Notes: generated by a model from the letters alone, not told the origin. DNA of 33,279 bases from Nemertoderma westbladi (GCA_032718475.1 JAUCBJ010007434.1:1-33279), one strand, 5' to 3'; counted from the stretch's first letter, positions 9,337-19,581 are shown. Made by a program: numbers and translations.

Positions 9337-10070
9337 TGTTAGCGCATTTGATAAAATATATTCTCTCAATCTCAATTTTGTATATTTGACTTTTTATTAA
9401 CTATCGCAGGGTTCTCATGCAAGTGGGCCTTGGATCGCTGGTCTGATACAATGAGCGGAGTTGCGCTAGTATACCTTTAACAAAGGGCCGCTCACTGGAT
9501 CGATTTATCCCCCCCTTTTAGTATTCCCCTTTATGTATTGATTTGCTCTATAACTTATTTGGTTCAATACGGTATTTGATTATCTATTGTATTTAACTGA
9601 GATATGATACCGGGAGGGTGTGGCAATACAGTATAACAAGCAAACGACTGACTAATTAATTATGTAAGGACTCAGAGGAAACCGTATTGTAACTTGTCTT
9701 TATGTCTAATTGTATTGATATTACTACCGTAATCAATTTATGACAACTCTCAATCGTGATACAATTAATAATAAGAGACTTGATTGTAATTGTGGTCTGT
9801 AATATCGCCATATATTAATTATTTAGTGAATCAGAGGTACGACAATACACAAATCTGATGCAATTGTCCAGATTATCACTAATACTTAGTTATAGTGACC
9901 CACCTGTTATGGCGCGTGTAAAATCTCTTGATTTCGAAATATCGGCGATATATTAAACAAACAAAGAGTAAATTGAGTTTAACGACAGAATATCAATTAA
10001 TAATGAAATTATAATGTCACCAAGACACAGATATTAACGGGAAAAAATGTGTTAAGTTACGAAATAAAGG
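9337..10070. other. Unit segment without a recognised gene
   Basis: Conserved in all units (also 11962-12695, 17121-17859 and 21677-22411). It contains a short inverted pair TGAGCGG/CCGCTCA (9452-9458 and 9488-9494) around a 29-base loop and a C-run near 9510 that varies in length between units. No ORF or RNA is recognised. Confidence 0.5.
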
Positions 10071-10282
10071 CATGTAATAAATGCTAAAGGTAGCATGCTG
10101 TAGACGAACTTCGCATCGTCCATTTTATACTTCGGCTTGATCCTGAACTTTGGGTGATTTTTTCGATCAATCCTGTCTGACTCTTTTCCAAATGCATTTT
10201 GCATGGTGGTGGTGATTTCTGATGGACCGCCGCTCTTGCATCGACCTCGATAAAGTACTTGAAGGGCCATGTAATAAATGCT
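10071..10282 (-). mobile_element. 182-bp insert between 15-bp direct repeats
   Basis: CATGTAATAAATGCT at 10071-10085 and 10268-10282 flanks 182 bp that are absent from units 2 and 3, where a single copy of the 15-mer joins the two flanks (17860-17874 and 22412-22426). This fits a retroposed fragment with a 15-bp target-site duplication, or equally a deletion between the repeats. The insert has no poly-A tail and no recognised content. Confidence 0.6.
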
Positions 10283-10322
10283 GATCATCAGTAATCTGAC
10301 CAACGTCCATAAAGCCCTGCAT
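10167..10322 (-). CDS. Short minus-strand ORF, 51 codons, unrecognised
   Basis: ATG-started frame beginning MQGFMDVGQITDDQHLL and containing a run of four histidines and a basic end (KCIWKRVRQD). It lies downstream of a promoter-like cluster. The second half is encoded by the 182-bp insert. In units 2 and 3 the frame ends after HLLHAFMS. No domain is recognised. It could be a chance frame. Confidence 0.2.
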   Translation of the reverse strand: MQGFMDVGQITDDQHLLHGPSSTLSRSMQERRSIRNHHHHAKCIWKRVRQD

Positions 10323-10343
10323 TGGAGAAAGCTCCGCTGCGGT

Positions 10344-10439
10344 ATGCAAATGTTAAGATATAGAAGAAACATTTGACCAACAGAAGCTATATATATAGCA
10401 GGTTTACTCAAAGCAATAATATGGACCAATAAGACGTCA
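10344..10439 (-). promoter_or_regulatory. Promoter-like cluster: CRE-like, CCAAT, TATA, octamer
   Basis: Read on the minus strand, in order: CRE-like TGACGTC (10433-10439), an inverted CCAAT box ATTGG (10426-10430), CTATATATATAG (10387-10398) and the octamer ATTTGCAT (10344-10351). Order and spacing suit a Pol II promoter facing left. It is repeated at about 12969-13064, 17936-18031 and 22488-22583. This is motif evidence only. Confidence 0.3.
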
Positions 10440-10499
10440 GGAATCTCAGTGAACAATTCCTTCACAATTAGAATATGGGTATAATGGCACTAGTGGCAT

Positions 10500-10915
10500 G
10501 AAAAACCCTTACCAGAGAATAATCCAACAAGGACAGATAATATTAATAAATTTTTTTAAACTGGCCCTCCAACATGGACCTACTGACTTACATATCTGTA
10601 CAGTGTACATTGACTTAGCAGCTATGAACTACCTAGGTATGGTAGCTATTAATTAATATTAGCTTTGTACGTCTGTAACTTACCAATAGCCACTAAAAAT
10701 AATAATATGAGTTAGTTACTCAGCCAGGCTCAGAAAGTTTGACCAACATTGCCCATGGACTTTATCTTAATGCAGAAGTAACAAGCAAAGAGAGGTACAA
10801 CTTTTGCAAAATAACTTATTAATAATTACTTACTATTTGTATGTATTTAATTTATAATAGCTTTACTCAGATAATTATCAGTATATATAATTATATTAAC
10901 TGTAACTAAATTATC
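10500..10915. repeat. Block G (unit 1, first copy), no gene
   Basis: AT-rich. From 10669 it is paralogous to block C. Repeated at 13125-13540, 18080-18520 and 22635-23075. Confidence 0.6.
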
Positions 10916-11006
10916 TTGCTAGCCCTATTCCTATGAAGTTTGATGTCAGTTGGTATTATGATACCTCCTACTCTGTAACCTCTCCATGCTCTAACACTTC
11001 CTCCCT

Positions 11007-11261
11007 ATGACCCCTCTCTGCCTCTATCATCATTTCCCTTCTATCATGTTAGCACTCCAAAAGGCAGCAGGTGCTCAACGTCCATTTGTTCCCTTGCACC
11101 TGTCATATGCAGCTGGTGGTGGTGCCACACCTCTTCCCACATCACCACGTTTTCCTCTCTCTCTTTCAGGGGAAACGAGTTCGATGGTTGGGGTGGAGGA
11201 GGAAGGTTGGGCAGTATGCGAGTGTTGGGCAGTAGGCGAGTCCCTCTCCGTTGCCGACTAA
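11007..11261 (+). CDS. 84-codon chimeric ORF at the H/D exchange point
   Basis: The first part (MTPLCLYHHFPSIMLALQKA to SYAAG) comes from block H and the rest (GGATPLPTSPRF to SLSVAD) from block D. Because block H lacks the one-base insertion of D, the exchange joins the two in one frame and removes both the early stop of H and the frameshift of D. The result is the longest ORF of this type in the window. Function is unknown and expression is not shown. It may be accidental. Confidence 0.3.
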   Translation: MTPLCLYHHFPSIMLALQKAAGAQRPFVPLHLSYAAGGGATPLPTSPRFPLSLSGETSSMVGVEEEGWAVCECWAVGESLSVAD

Positions 11262-11576
11262 AAAATAATATAAATAAATAAAAACAAAGTGAGATTCAGG
11301 ATATTGCGTTTAATATGAAATTCGAAAACCCCATCGAATTCCGTTTATTCCTCCTTTCAGGAGAAACGAGTTCGGTGGTTGGTGTGGTGGAGGGAGATTG
11401 GGCAGTAGGCGAGTCCCTCTCCGTCGCTGACTACAAAATAATATAAATAAAAACAAAGTGAGATTCAGGATATTGTGTTTAATATAAAAATCGGAAACCC
11501 CATCGAATTCCGTTTTTAATTCTCATTTCTCCGTAAATTTTTTCTCTTTTTCTTCCTCTCCTTCTCTTTCATTTCT

Positions 11577-11961
11577 CTAAGTAATGAAATTTAATTAATT
11601 GCTTTTGGGTTATGTTCTACTTCGTTAAGTAATGGAATGTAATTAATTGATCTTGGGTTATGTTCTACTTTGCTAAGTAATGGAATGTAATTAATTGCTT
11701 TTGGGTTATGTTCTACTTCACTAAGTAATGAAATATAATTAATTGCTTTTGGGTTATGTTCTACTTCGCTAAGTAATGGAATGTAATTAATTGCTTTTGG
11801 GTTATGTTCTACTTCGCTAAGTAATGAACTGTAATTAATTGCTTTTGGGTTATGTTCTACTTCGCTAAGTAATGAAATGTAATTAATTGCTTTTGGGTTA
11901 TGTTCTACTTCTCAAAGTAATGAAACGCAATTAAATGCTTTTGGGTTATGTTCTACTTCTC
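11577..11961. repeat. 48-bp minisatellite, second copy
   Basis: Same array as 8952-9336, shifted by 2625 bases and with the same set of monomer variants. Confidence 0.95.
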
Positions 11962-12695
11962 TGTTAGCGCATTTGATAAAATATATTCTCTCAATCTCAA
12001 TTTTGTATATTTGACTTTTTATTAACTATCGCAGGGTTCTCATGCAAGTGGGCCTTGGATCGCTGGTCTGATACAATGAGCGGAGTTGCGCTAGTATACC
12101 TTTAACAAAGGGCCGCTCACTGGATCGATTTATCCCCCCCTTTTAGTATTCCCCTTTATGTATTGATTTGCTCTATAACTTATTTGGTTCAATACGGTAT
12201 TTGATTATCTATTGTATTTAACTGAGATATGATACCGGGAGGGTGTGGCAATACAGTATAACAAGCAAACGACTGACTAATTAATTATGTAAGGACTCAG
12301 AGGAAACCGTATTGTAACTTGTCTTTATGTCTAATTGTATTGATATTACTACCGTAATCAATTTATGACAACTCTCAATCGTGATACAATTAATAATAAG
12401 AGACTTGATTGTAATTGTGGTCTGTAATATCGCCATATATTAATTATTTAGTGAATCAGAGGTACGACAATACACAAATCTGATGCAATTGTCCAGATTA
12501 TCACTAATACTTAGTTATAGTGACCCACCTGTTATGGCGCGTGTAAAATCTCTTGATTTCGAAATATCGGCGATATATTAAACAAACAAAGAGTAAATTG
12601 AGTTTAACGACAGAATATCAATTAATAATGAAATTATAATGTCACCAAGACACAGATATTAACGGGAAAAAATGTGTTAAGTTACGAAATAAAGG

Positions 12696-12907
12696 CATGT
12701 AATAAATGCTAAAGGTAGCATGCTGTAGACGAACTTCGCATCGTCCATTTTATACTTCGGCTTGATCCTGAACTTTGGGTGATTTTTTCGATCAATCCTG
12801 TCTGACTCTTTTCCAAATGCATTTTGCATGGTGGTGGTGATTTCTGATGGACCGCCGCTCTTGCATCGACCTCGATAAAGTACTTGAAGGGCCATGTAAT
12901 AAATGCT
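12696..12907 (-). mobile_element. 182-bp insert between 15-bp repeats (second copy)
   Basis: Copied by the 2625-bp duplication. It includes the 51-codon minus-strand frame 12792-12947. Confidence 0.55.
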
Positions 12908-13631
12908 GATCATCAGTAATCTGACCAACGTCCATAAAGCCCTGCATTGGAGAAAGCTCCGCTGCGGTATGCAAATGTTAAGATATAGAAGAAACATTTG
13001 ACCAACAGAAGCTATATATATAGCAGGTTTACTCAAAGCAATAATATGGACCAATAAGACGTCAGGAATCTCAGTGAACAATTCCTTCACAATTAGAATA
13101 TGGGTATAATGGCACTAGTGGCATGAAAAACCCTTACCAGAGAATAATCCAACAAGGACAGATAATATTAATAAATTTTTTTAAACTGGCCCTCCAACAT
13201 GGACCTACTGACTTACATATCTGTACAGTGTACATTGACTTAGCAGCTATGAACTACCTAGGTATGGTAGCTATTAATTAATATTAGCTTTGTACGTCTG
13301 TAACTTACCAATAGCCACTAAAAATAATAATATGAGTTAGTTACTCAGCCAGGCTCAGAAAGTTTGACCAACATTGCCCATGGACTTTATCTTAATGCAG
13401 AAGTAACAAGCAAAGAGAGGTACAACTTTTGCAAAATAACTTATTAATAATTACTTACTATTTGTATGTATTTAATTTATAATAGCTTTACTCAGATAAT
13501 TATCAGTATATATAATTATATTAACTGTAACTAAATTATCTTGCTAGCCCTATTCCTATGAAGTTTGATGTCAGTTGGTATTATGATACCTCCTACTCTG
13601 TAACCTCTCCATGCTCTAACACTTCCTCCCT

Positions 13632-13787
13632 ATGACCCCTCTCTGCCTCTATCATCATTTCCCTTCTATCATGTTAGCACTCCAAAAGGCAGCAGGTGCT
13701 CAACGTCCATTTGTTCCCTTGCACCTGTCATATGCAGCTGGTGATGGTGCCATACCTCTTCCCCCATCACAACCAACTTATTTATAA
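13632..13787 (+). CDS. Short ORF of block H, 51 codons (unit 1)
   Basis: Same frame as block B, beginning MTPLCLYHHFPSIMLALQKA and ending PPSQPTYL. Unrecognised. The evidence is conservation among repeat copies only. Confidence 0.25.
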   Translation: MTPLCLYHHFPSIMLALQKAAGAQRPFVPLHLSYAAGDGAIPLPPSQPTYL

Positions 13788-14163
13788 GGAATTTTGTAGT
13801 AATTATTTGACTTATTTATATATTTTACATATTACTTAATCTCATACTTAATCTGAAAGAGATATTCACACAACCAGCTGTTAAGTGTTGTTTTCGCTTG
13901 TCCTAATTTTCCATTTATAAGACCTTTTTACACTCCTATTTATATTACTGTTTATTTATACCTACTACCCATGGTTAAAAAAATATTTTAGGTATATCCT
14001 ACTAGTACTATATATAATACCATAAAAACAGTACTGGTACATTTTAATGACATGGTGATTAAATATTTAATACTATAATATTAATATAGGCCTGCCAGGT
14101 AAATACTATTAGTCCATGATTAATTGGATTATACAGTGCATGTTTATACAATATTGTCACGCT
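13788..14163. other. AT-rich end of unit 1, no gene
   Basis: Also present at 18764-19148 and 23316-24208 (the latter interrupted by a foldback element). No gene is recognised. Confidence 0.55.
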
Positions 14164-14623
14164 CCCCCCCCCCCCCCCCCCCCGGCTGCACCACCACGCA
14201 GCAAAATAGACTCCTCCTCAGACAATTAAATATTGTTTTCCTAAATGAGTTGTTTGGACGGTTGCCTTTTCTCCCCCTATGAGAACATCGAAAGTTACAT
14301 CGAAAGTTACACAGACAGTTAACCTTTGTGAGCTCTCCTGTATTTTCACTACTGACCCCGACTTCGACTTCCAGACTATCACTTTTTGTTGTCCCGATGT
14401 CTCTATGTTCTTTCACCCATTGCAATATTACATGATACCGAGTTCGATGCATATGGGGCCCACAAATATCATTTAGATAGAGATAGAACACTTCTTCATC
14501 CCCATTGAAGTCAATGAAGCGATTAACGAGCTGATAAGCGTATTTGATTTTCTTTGTCTCCAGCCGCTTGGAGAATTCCTGACCAATCTCGGGAACCTCG
14601 ACGACCTTTGATGATTTGTACAT
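14144..14623 (-). CDS. BAF-like protein with Cys-rich basic tail (unit 2, copy 1)
   Basis: A true ATG opens a 159-residue frame. Residues 6-75 resemble barrier-to-autointegration factor: helix-hairpin-helix VPEIGQEFSKRL (10-21), AYQLVNRFIDF (29-39), DEEVFYLYLNDICG (42-55) and LQWVKEHR (67-74). Expected activity, by family, is sequence-independent DNA bridging in nucleus or cytoplasm. The family is normally about 89 residues. Here a tail follows with CLCNFRCNFRCSHRGRKG (103-120; four regularly spaced Cys plus C-x-H and basic residues), which might bind zinc or nucleic acid (inference). From about residue 143 the frame crosses the unit junction into the C-run (poly-Gly), so the natural end of the protein may lie earlier or be spliced. 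Best preserved together with the unit 3 copy. Confidence 0.75.
   Translation of the reverse strand: MYKSSKVVEVPEIGQEFSKRLETKKIKYAYQLVNRFIDFNGDEEVFYLYLNDICGPHMHRTRYHVILQWVKEHRDIGTTKSDSLEVEVGVSSENTGELTKVNCLCNFRCNFRCSHRGRKGNRPNNSFRKTIFNCLRRSLFCCVVVQPGGGGGGERDNIV
14164..14183. repeat. Homopolymer of 20 C at a unit junction
   Basis: The homologous place has only four C at the unit 2/3 junction (about 19149-19153) and at the array end. Length here may be unstable or imprecisely sequenced. Confidence 0.95.
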
Positions 14624-14691
14624 TATTATTCGTATTCGTATACAAAGATGAATAGTTTGTGCACAGTAGGCCTAGTCTTAGCTTCCTTACA

Positions 14692-15111
14692 TTAATATTT
14701 TCTTATTAAATAATCCCATACAAATATAGTTTTCCTGAATGAGTAGTTTGGACGGTTGCCTCCCCTATGAGAACATCTGAACTTACATCGAAAGCTACAA
14801 AGGCAGTTAACCTTTGTGAGCTCTCCTGTACCGGTATTTTCGCTACTGACCCCGACTTCGACACTATCCCTTTCTGTTGTCCCGATGTCCCGATGTTTTT
14901 TCACCCATTGCAATATTCGATTATACCGATTTTTATACATATGGGGCCCACAAATATTTTGTAAATAAAGATAAAACTCGTCTTCATTTCCATTAAAGTT
15001 ATTAAATTGATTAACTAGCTGAAACGCATATTCGATTTTATTTTTCCCCAGCCGCTTTGAGAATTTCCGACCAATCCCGGGAACCTCGATAACCTTATCT
15101 GATTTGTACAT
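14692..15111 (-). CDS. BAF-like protein, diverged paralogue (unit 2, copy 2)
   Basis: ATG-started, 139 residues, about two-thirds identical to the neighbouring copy over the domain. It reads VPGIGRKFSKRL at 10-21, so it has the canonical G-I-G hairpin of BAF where the neighbour has E-I-G. AFQLVNQF, the ICG motif and LQWVKKHR are kept. The tail is kept too (CLCSFRCKFRCSHRGG, 103-118). All indels against copy 1 (loss of two codons near DSLEVEV, gain of Thr-Gly, loss of Arg-Lys) are multiples of three, which argues for selection on the frame including the tail. It is present in this unit only (+517 bp), so it is either an old tandem gene copy lost elsewhere or one gained here. Confidence 0.75.
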   Translation of the reverse strand: MYKSDKVIEVPGIGRKFSKRLGKNKIEYAFQLVNQFNNFNGNEDEFYLYLQNICGPHMYKNRYNRILQWVKKHRDIGTTERDSVEVGVSSENTGTGELTKVNCLCSFRCKFRCSHRGGNRPNYSFRKTIFVWDYLIRKY

Positions 15112-15139
15112 TATGTTAATTGAATGATGATTGAATGAA

Positions 15140-15465
15140 TTGAAATATACCTACAAAGATGAATACGAATAGTTTGTGTACAGTAGGCCTAGTCTTAGCT
15201 TCCTTACATTATTATTTTCTTATTAAATAATCCCAAACAAATATAGCCTAGCTATGTAATTATATCCCTACAGTATGCTATGCGAGCTAGCAGTGACCGT
15301 AGATGAACCTACACTGGCACTGTCTGGGTGGGAGACAGTAATTTGTTATAAAACAAATTATCCATAGTTTATGTATAATTTTGTACAGTACCGTAGATGG
15401 ACTATATTTTTCTCCTTTCTATTCATTCCATTATTAGATTATATCAAAACAGATAAACAATAGCA
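15140..15465 (-). other. Shared 5' flank of the BAF-like genes (unit 2)
   Basis: Same sequence as 7365-7690, including the TAGGCCTA palindrome near 15185. A shortened version lies between the two BAF-like ORFs (14624-14715). Confidence 0.35.
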
Positions 15466-15529
15466 TTTCCTATGAAGTTTGATGTCAGTTGGTATTATGA
15501 TACCTCCTACGCTCTAACACTTCTTTTCT

Positions 15530-15685
15530 ATGACCCCTCACCGCCTCTATCATCATTTCCCTTCTATCATGTTGGCACTCCAAAAGGCAGCAGGTGCTCA
15601 ACGTCCATTTGTTCCCTTGCACCTATCATATGCAGCTGGTGATGGTGCCATACCTCTTCCTCCATCACAACCGAATTATTTATAA
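15530..15685 (+). CDS. Short ORF of block B, 51 codons (unit 2)
   Basis: Same frame as 7754-7909, with Gly to Ala in the SYGAG stretch. Unrecognised. Confidence 0.25.
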   Translation: MTPHRLYHHFPSIMLALQKAAGAQRPFVPLHLSYAAGDGAIPLPPSQPNYL

Positions 15686-16156
15686 GGAATTTTGTAGTAA
15701 TTATTTGACTTATTTTTAAATTTTACAAATTACTTAATCTCATATTTATGGTTTTAGTTGTTTATAACCCGGGATATAGTTGACATATTCAATGAAATTA
15801 ATAAGCAGGTCTGTAACTTACTTATAGCCACTATAAAGAATGTGAATTAGTTACTCAGCCAGGCTCAGAAACTTTGACCAACATGACCCATGGAGTTGTT
15901 GGACTTAATCTTAATGCAGAAGTAAAAAGCAAAGAGAGGTACAACTTTTGCTAAATAACATTAAATAATAAATTTTTGTTTGAATTTGTATGCATTTAAT
16001 TTATAATAGCTATACTCAGATAATTTATCAGTATATATAATTACATTAAATGTAACTAAATTATCTTGCAAGCCCTATTCCTATGAAGTTTGAAGTCAGT
16101 TGGTATTATAATACCTCCTCCTCTCTAACCTCTATCCTCTCTAACACTTTCTCCCT

Positions 16157-16390
16157 ATGACCCCTCTCTGCCTCTATCATCATTTCCCTTCTATCACGTT
16201 GGCACTCCAAAAGGCAGCAGGTGCTCCACATCCATTTGTTCCCACCGCACCGATCATCTGCAGCTGGTGGTGGTGCCACACCTCTTCCCACATCACCACG
16301 TTTTCCTCTCTCTCTTTCAGGGGAAACGAGTTCGATGGTTGGGGTGGAGGAGGAAGGTTGGGCAGTATGCGAGTGTTGGGCAGTAGGTGA
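16157..16390 (+). pseudogene. Block D ORF, frameshifted (unit 2)
   Basis: Equivalent of 8381-8656. One base change turns CAGTAGGCGAGT into CAGTAGGTGAGT at 16381-16392, which creates a canonical-looking 5' splice donor (GT at 16387-16388). The next acceptor-like CAG ends at 16511. Confidence 0.25.
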
Positions 16391-16735
16391 GTCCCTCTCC
16401 GTTGCCGACTAAAAAATAATATAAATAAATATAAACAAAGTGAGATTCAGGATATTGCGTTTAATATGAAATTCGAAAACCCCATCAAATTCCGTTTATT
16501 CCTCCTTTCAGGAGAAACGAGTTCGGTGGTTGGTGTGGAGGAGGGAGATTGGGCAGTAGGCGAGTCCCTCTCCGTCGCTGACTACAAAATAATATAAATA
16601 AATAAATAAAAACAAAGTGAGATTCAGGATATTGCGTTTAATATAAAAATCGGAAACCCCATCGAATTCCGTTTTTAATTCTCATTTCTCCGTAAATTTT
16701 TTCTCTTTTTCTTCCTCTCCTTCTCTTTCATTTCT

Positions 16736-17120
16736 CTAAGTAATGAAATGTAATTAATTGCTTTTGGGTTATGTTCTACTTCGTTAAGTAATGGAATGTA
16801 ATTAATTGATCTTGGGTTATGTTCTACTTTGCTAAGTAATGGAATGTAATTAATTGCTTTTGGGTTATGTTCTACTTCACTAAGTAATGAAATATAATTA
16901 ATTGCTTTTGGGTTATGTTCTACTTCGCTAAGTAATGGAATGTAATTAATTGCTTTTGGGTTATGTTCTACTTCGCTAAGTAATGAACTGTAATTAATTG
17001 CTTTTGGGTTATGTTCTACTTCGCTAAGTAATGAAATGTAATTAATTGCTTTTGGGTTATGTTCTACTTCTCAAAGTAATAAAACGCAATTAAATGCTTT
17101 TGGGTTATGTTCTACTTCTC
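16736..17120. repeat. 48-bp minisatellite, unit 2
   Basis: Eight monomers in the same order as unit 1, with a few substitutions. Confidence 0.95.
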
Positions 17121-17859
17121 TGTTAGCACATTTGATAAAATATATTCTCTCAATCTCAATTTTGTATATTTGACTTTTTATTAACTATCGCAGGGTTCTC
17201 ATGCAAGTGGGCCTTGGATCGCTGGTCTGATACAATGAGCGGAGTTGCGCTAGTATACCTTTAACAAAGGGCCGCTCACTGGATCGATTTATCCCCCCCC
17301 CCCCTTTTAGTATTCCCCTTTATGTATTGATTTGCTCTATAACTTATTTGGTTCAATACGGTATTTGATTATCTATTGTATTTAACTGAGATATGATACC
17401 GGGAGGGTGTGGCAATACGGTATAACAAGCAAACGACTGACTAATTAATTATGTAAGGACTCAGAGGAAACCGTATTGTAACTTGTCTTTATGTCTAATT
17501 GTATTGATATTACTACCGTAATCAATTTATGACAACTCTCAATCGTGATACAATTAATAATAAGAGACTTGATTGTAATTGTGGTCTGTAATATCGCCAT
17601 ATATTAATTATTTAGTGAATCAGAGGTACGACAATACACAAATCTGATGCAATTGTCCAGATTATCACTAATACTTAGTTATAGTGACCCACCTGTTATG
17701 GCGCGTGTAAAATCTCTTGATTTCGAAATATCGGCGATATATTAAACAAACAAAGAGTAAATTGAGATTAACGACAGAATATCAATTAATAATGAAATTA
17801 TAATGTCACCAAGACACAGATATTAACGGGAAAAAATATGTTAAGTTACGACATAAAGG

Positions 17860-17874
17860 CATGTAATAAATGCT
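17860..17874. other. Empty site of the 182-bp insert (unit 2)
   Basis: A single CATGTAATAAATGCT joins the two flanks that are separated in unit 1. Confidence 0.8.
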
Positions 17875-18607
17875 GATCATCAGTAATCTGACCAACGTCC
17901 ATAAAGCCCTGCATTGGAGAAAGCTCCGCTGCGGTATGCAAATGTTAAGATATAGAAGAAACATTTGACCAACAGAAGCTATATATATAGCAGGTTTACT
18001 CAAAGCAATAATATGGACCAATAAGACGTCAGGAATCTCAGTGAACAATTCCTTCACAATTAGAATATGGGTATAATGGCACTAGTGGCATGAAAAACCC
18101 TTACCAGAGAATAATCCAACAAGGACAGATAATATTAATAAATTTTTTTAAACTGGCCCTGCAACATGGACCTACTGACCTACATATCTGTACAGTGTAC
18201 ATTGACTTAGCAGCTATGAACTACCTAGGTATGGTAGCTATTAATTAATATTAGCTTTGTACGTCTGTAACTTACCAATAGCCACTAAAAATAATAATAT
18301 GAGTTAGTTACTCAGCCAGGCTCAGAAAGTTTGACCAACATTGCCCATGGACTTGTTGGACTTTATCTTAATGCAGAAGTAACAAGCAAAGAGAGGTACA
18401 ACTTTTGCAAAATAACTTATTAATAATTACTTACTATTTGTATGTATTTAATTTATAATAGCTTTACTCAGATAATTATCAGTATATATAATTATATTAA
18501 CTGTAACTAAATTATCTTGCTAGCCCTATTCCTATGAAGTTTGATGTCAGTTGGTATTATGATACCTCCTACTCTGTAACCTCTCCATGCTCTAACACTT
18601 CCTCCCT

Positions 18608-18763
18608 ATGACCCCTCTCTGCCTCTATCATCATTTCCCTTCTATCATGTTAGCACTCCAAAAGGCAGCAGGTGCTCAACGTCCATTTGTTCCCTTGCAC
18701 CTGTCATATGCAGCTGGTGATGGTGCCATACCTCTTCCCCCATCACAACCAACTTATTTATAA
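18608..18763 (+). CDS. Short ORF of block H, 51 codons (unit 2)
   Basis: Same frame as 13632-13787. Unrecognised. Confidence 0.25.
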   Translation: MTPLCLYHHFPSIMLALQKAAGAQRPFVPLHLSYAAGDGAIPLPPSQPTYL

Positions 18764-19056
18764 GGAATTTTGTAGTAATTATTTGACTTATTTATATATT
18801 TTACATATTACTTAATCTCATACTTAATCTGAAAGAGATATTCACACAACCAGCTGTTAAGTGTTGTTTTCGCTTGTCCTAATTTTCCATTTATAAGACC
18901 TTTTTACACTCCTATTTATATTACTGTTTATTTATACCTACTACCCATGGTTAAAAAAATATTTTAGATATATCCTACTAGTACTATATATAATACCATA
19001 AAAACAGTACTGGTACATTTTAATGACATGGTGATTAAATATTTAATACTATAATA

Positions 19057-19581
19057 TTAATATAGGCCTGCCAGGTAAATACTACTAGATACCATTAGTC
19101 CATAATTAATTGGATTATACAGTGCATGTTTATACAATATTGTCACGCTCCCCGGCTGCACCACCACGCAGCAAAATAGACTCCTCCTCAGACAATTAAA
19201 TATTGTTTTCCTAAATGAGTTGTTTGGACGGTTGCCTTTTCTCCCCCTATGAGAACATCGAAAGTTACACAGACAGTTAACCTTTGTGAGCTCTCCTGTA
19301 TTTTCACTACTGACCCCGACTTCGACTTCCAGACTATCACTTTTTGTTGTCCCAATGTCTCTATGTTCTTTCACCCATTGCAATATTACATGATACCGAG
19401 TTCGATGCATATGGGGCCCACAAATATCATTTAGATAGAGATAGAACACTTCTTCATCCCCATTGAAGTCAATGAAGCGATTAACGAGCTGATAAGCGTA
19501 TTTGATTTTCTTTGTCTCCAGCCGCTTGGAGAATTCCTGACCAATCTCGGGAACCTCAATGACCTTTGATGATTTGTACAT
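19057..19581 (-). CDS. BAF-like protein with Cys-rich tail (unit 3)
   Basis: ATG-started, 174 residues. The domain (residues 6-75) is identical to unit 2 copy 1 except Ile for Val at residue 8. The tail has lost one CNFR repeat (12 bp, in frame) and reads VNCLCNFRCSHRGRKG. From about residue 139 the frame runs across the unit junction at 19167 into the AT-rich end of unit 2 (…QPGSVTILYK…), which is probably read-through and not real protein. Role and uncertainty are as for the unit 2 copy; the gene has the same 5' flank (19582-19906). Confidence 0.75.
   Translation of the reverse strand: MYKSSKVIEVPEIGQEFSKRLETKKIKYAYQLVNRFIDFNGDEEVFYLYLNDICGPHMHRTRYHVILQWVKEHRDIGTTKSDSLEVEVGVSSENTGELTKVNCLCNFRCSHRGRKGNRPNNSFRKTIFNCLRRSLFCCVVVQPGSVTILYKHALYNPINYGLMVSSSIYLAGLY

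Larger units (their letters stand above)
8484..11108. repeat. 2625-bp tandem duplication, first copy
   Basis: It is repeated at 11109-13733 with an exact 2625-base offset and almost no differences. The breakpoint lies in GCAGCTGGTG, which is shared by blocks D and H. The copy therefore arose by exchange between those two related blocks. Confidence 0.93.
11109..13733. repeat. 2625-bp tandem duplication, second copy
   Basis: Near-identical to 8484-11108. It carries its own minisatellite, 182-bp insert and promoter-like cluster, then passes into the native block H. Confidence 0.93.
6857..14197. repeat. Array unit 1
   Basis: The longest unit. Its BAF-like ORF is frameshifted in the tail by an 82-bp duplication, and its C/D-to-H part is duplicated (8484-11108 and 11109-13733). 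Confidence 0.85.
14198..19167. repeat. Array unit 2
   Basis: It contains two BAF-like ORFs. Compared with unit 1 it lacks the 82-bp duplication, the 2625-bp duplication and the 182-bp insert. Confidence 0.88.

Noticed and set aside
9452-9494. Structured RNA around TGAGCGG/CCGCTCA
   Set aside because: Only a 7-bp stem with a 29-base loop, invariant between units, so there is no covariation to support it.
10052-10465. 137-codon minus-strand frame (copies at 12677-13090, shortened at 17806-18057 and 22358-22609)
   Set aside because: It opens with GTG and has no ATG for 30 codons, runs through the promoter-like cluster, and is cut by the 182-bp indel without any sign of frame conservation.
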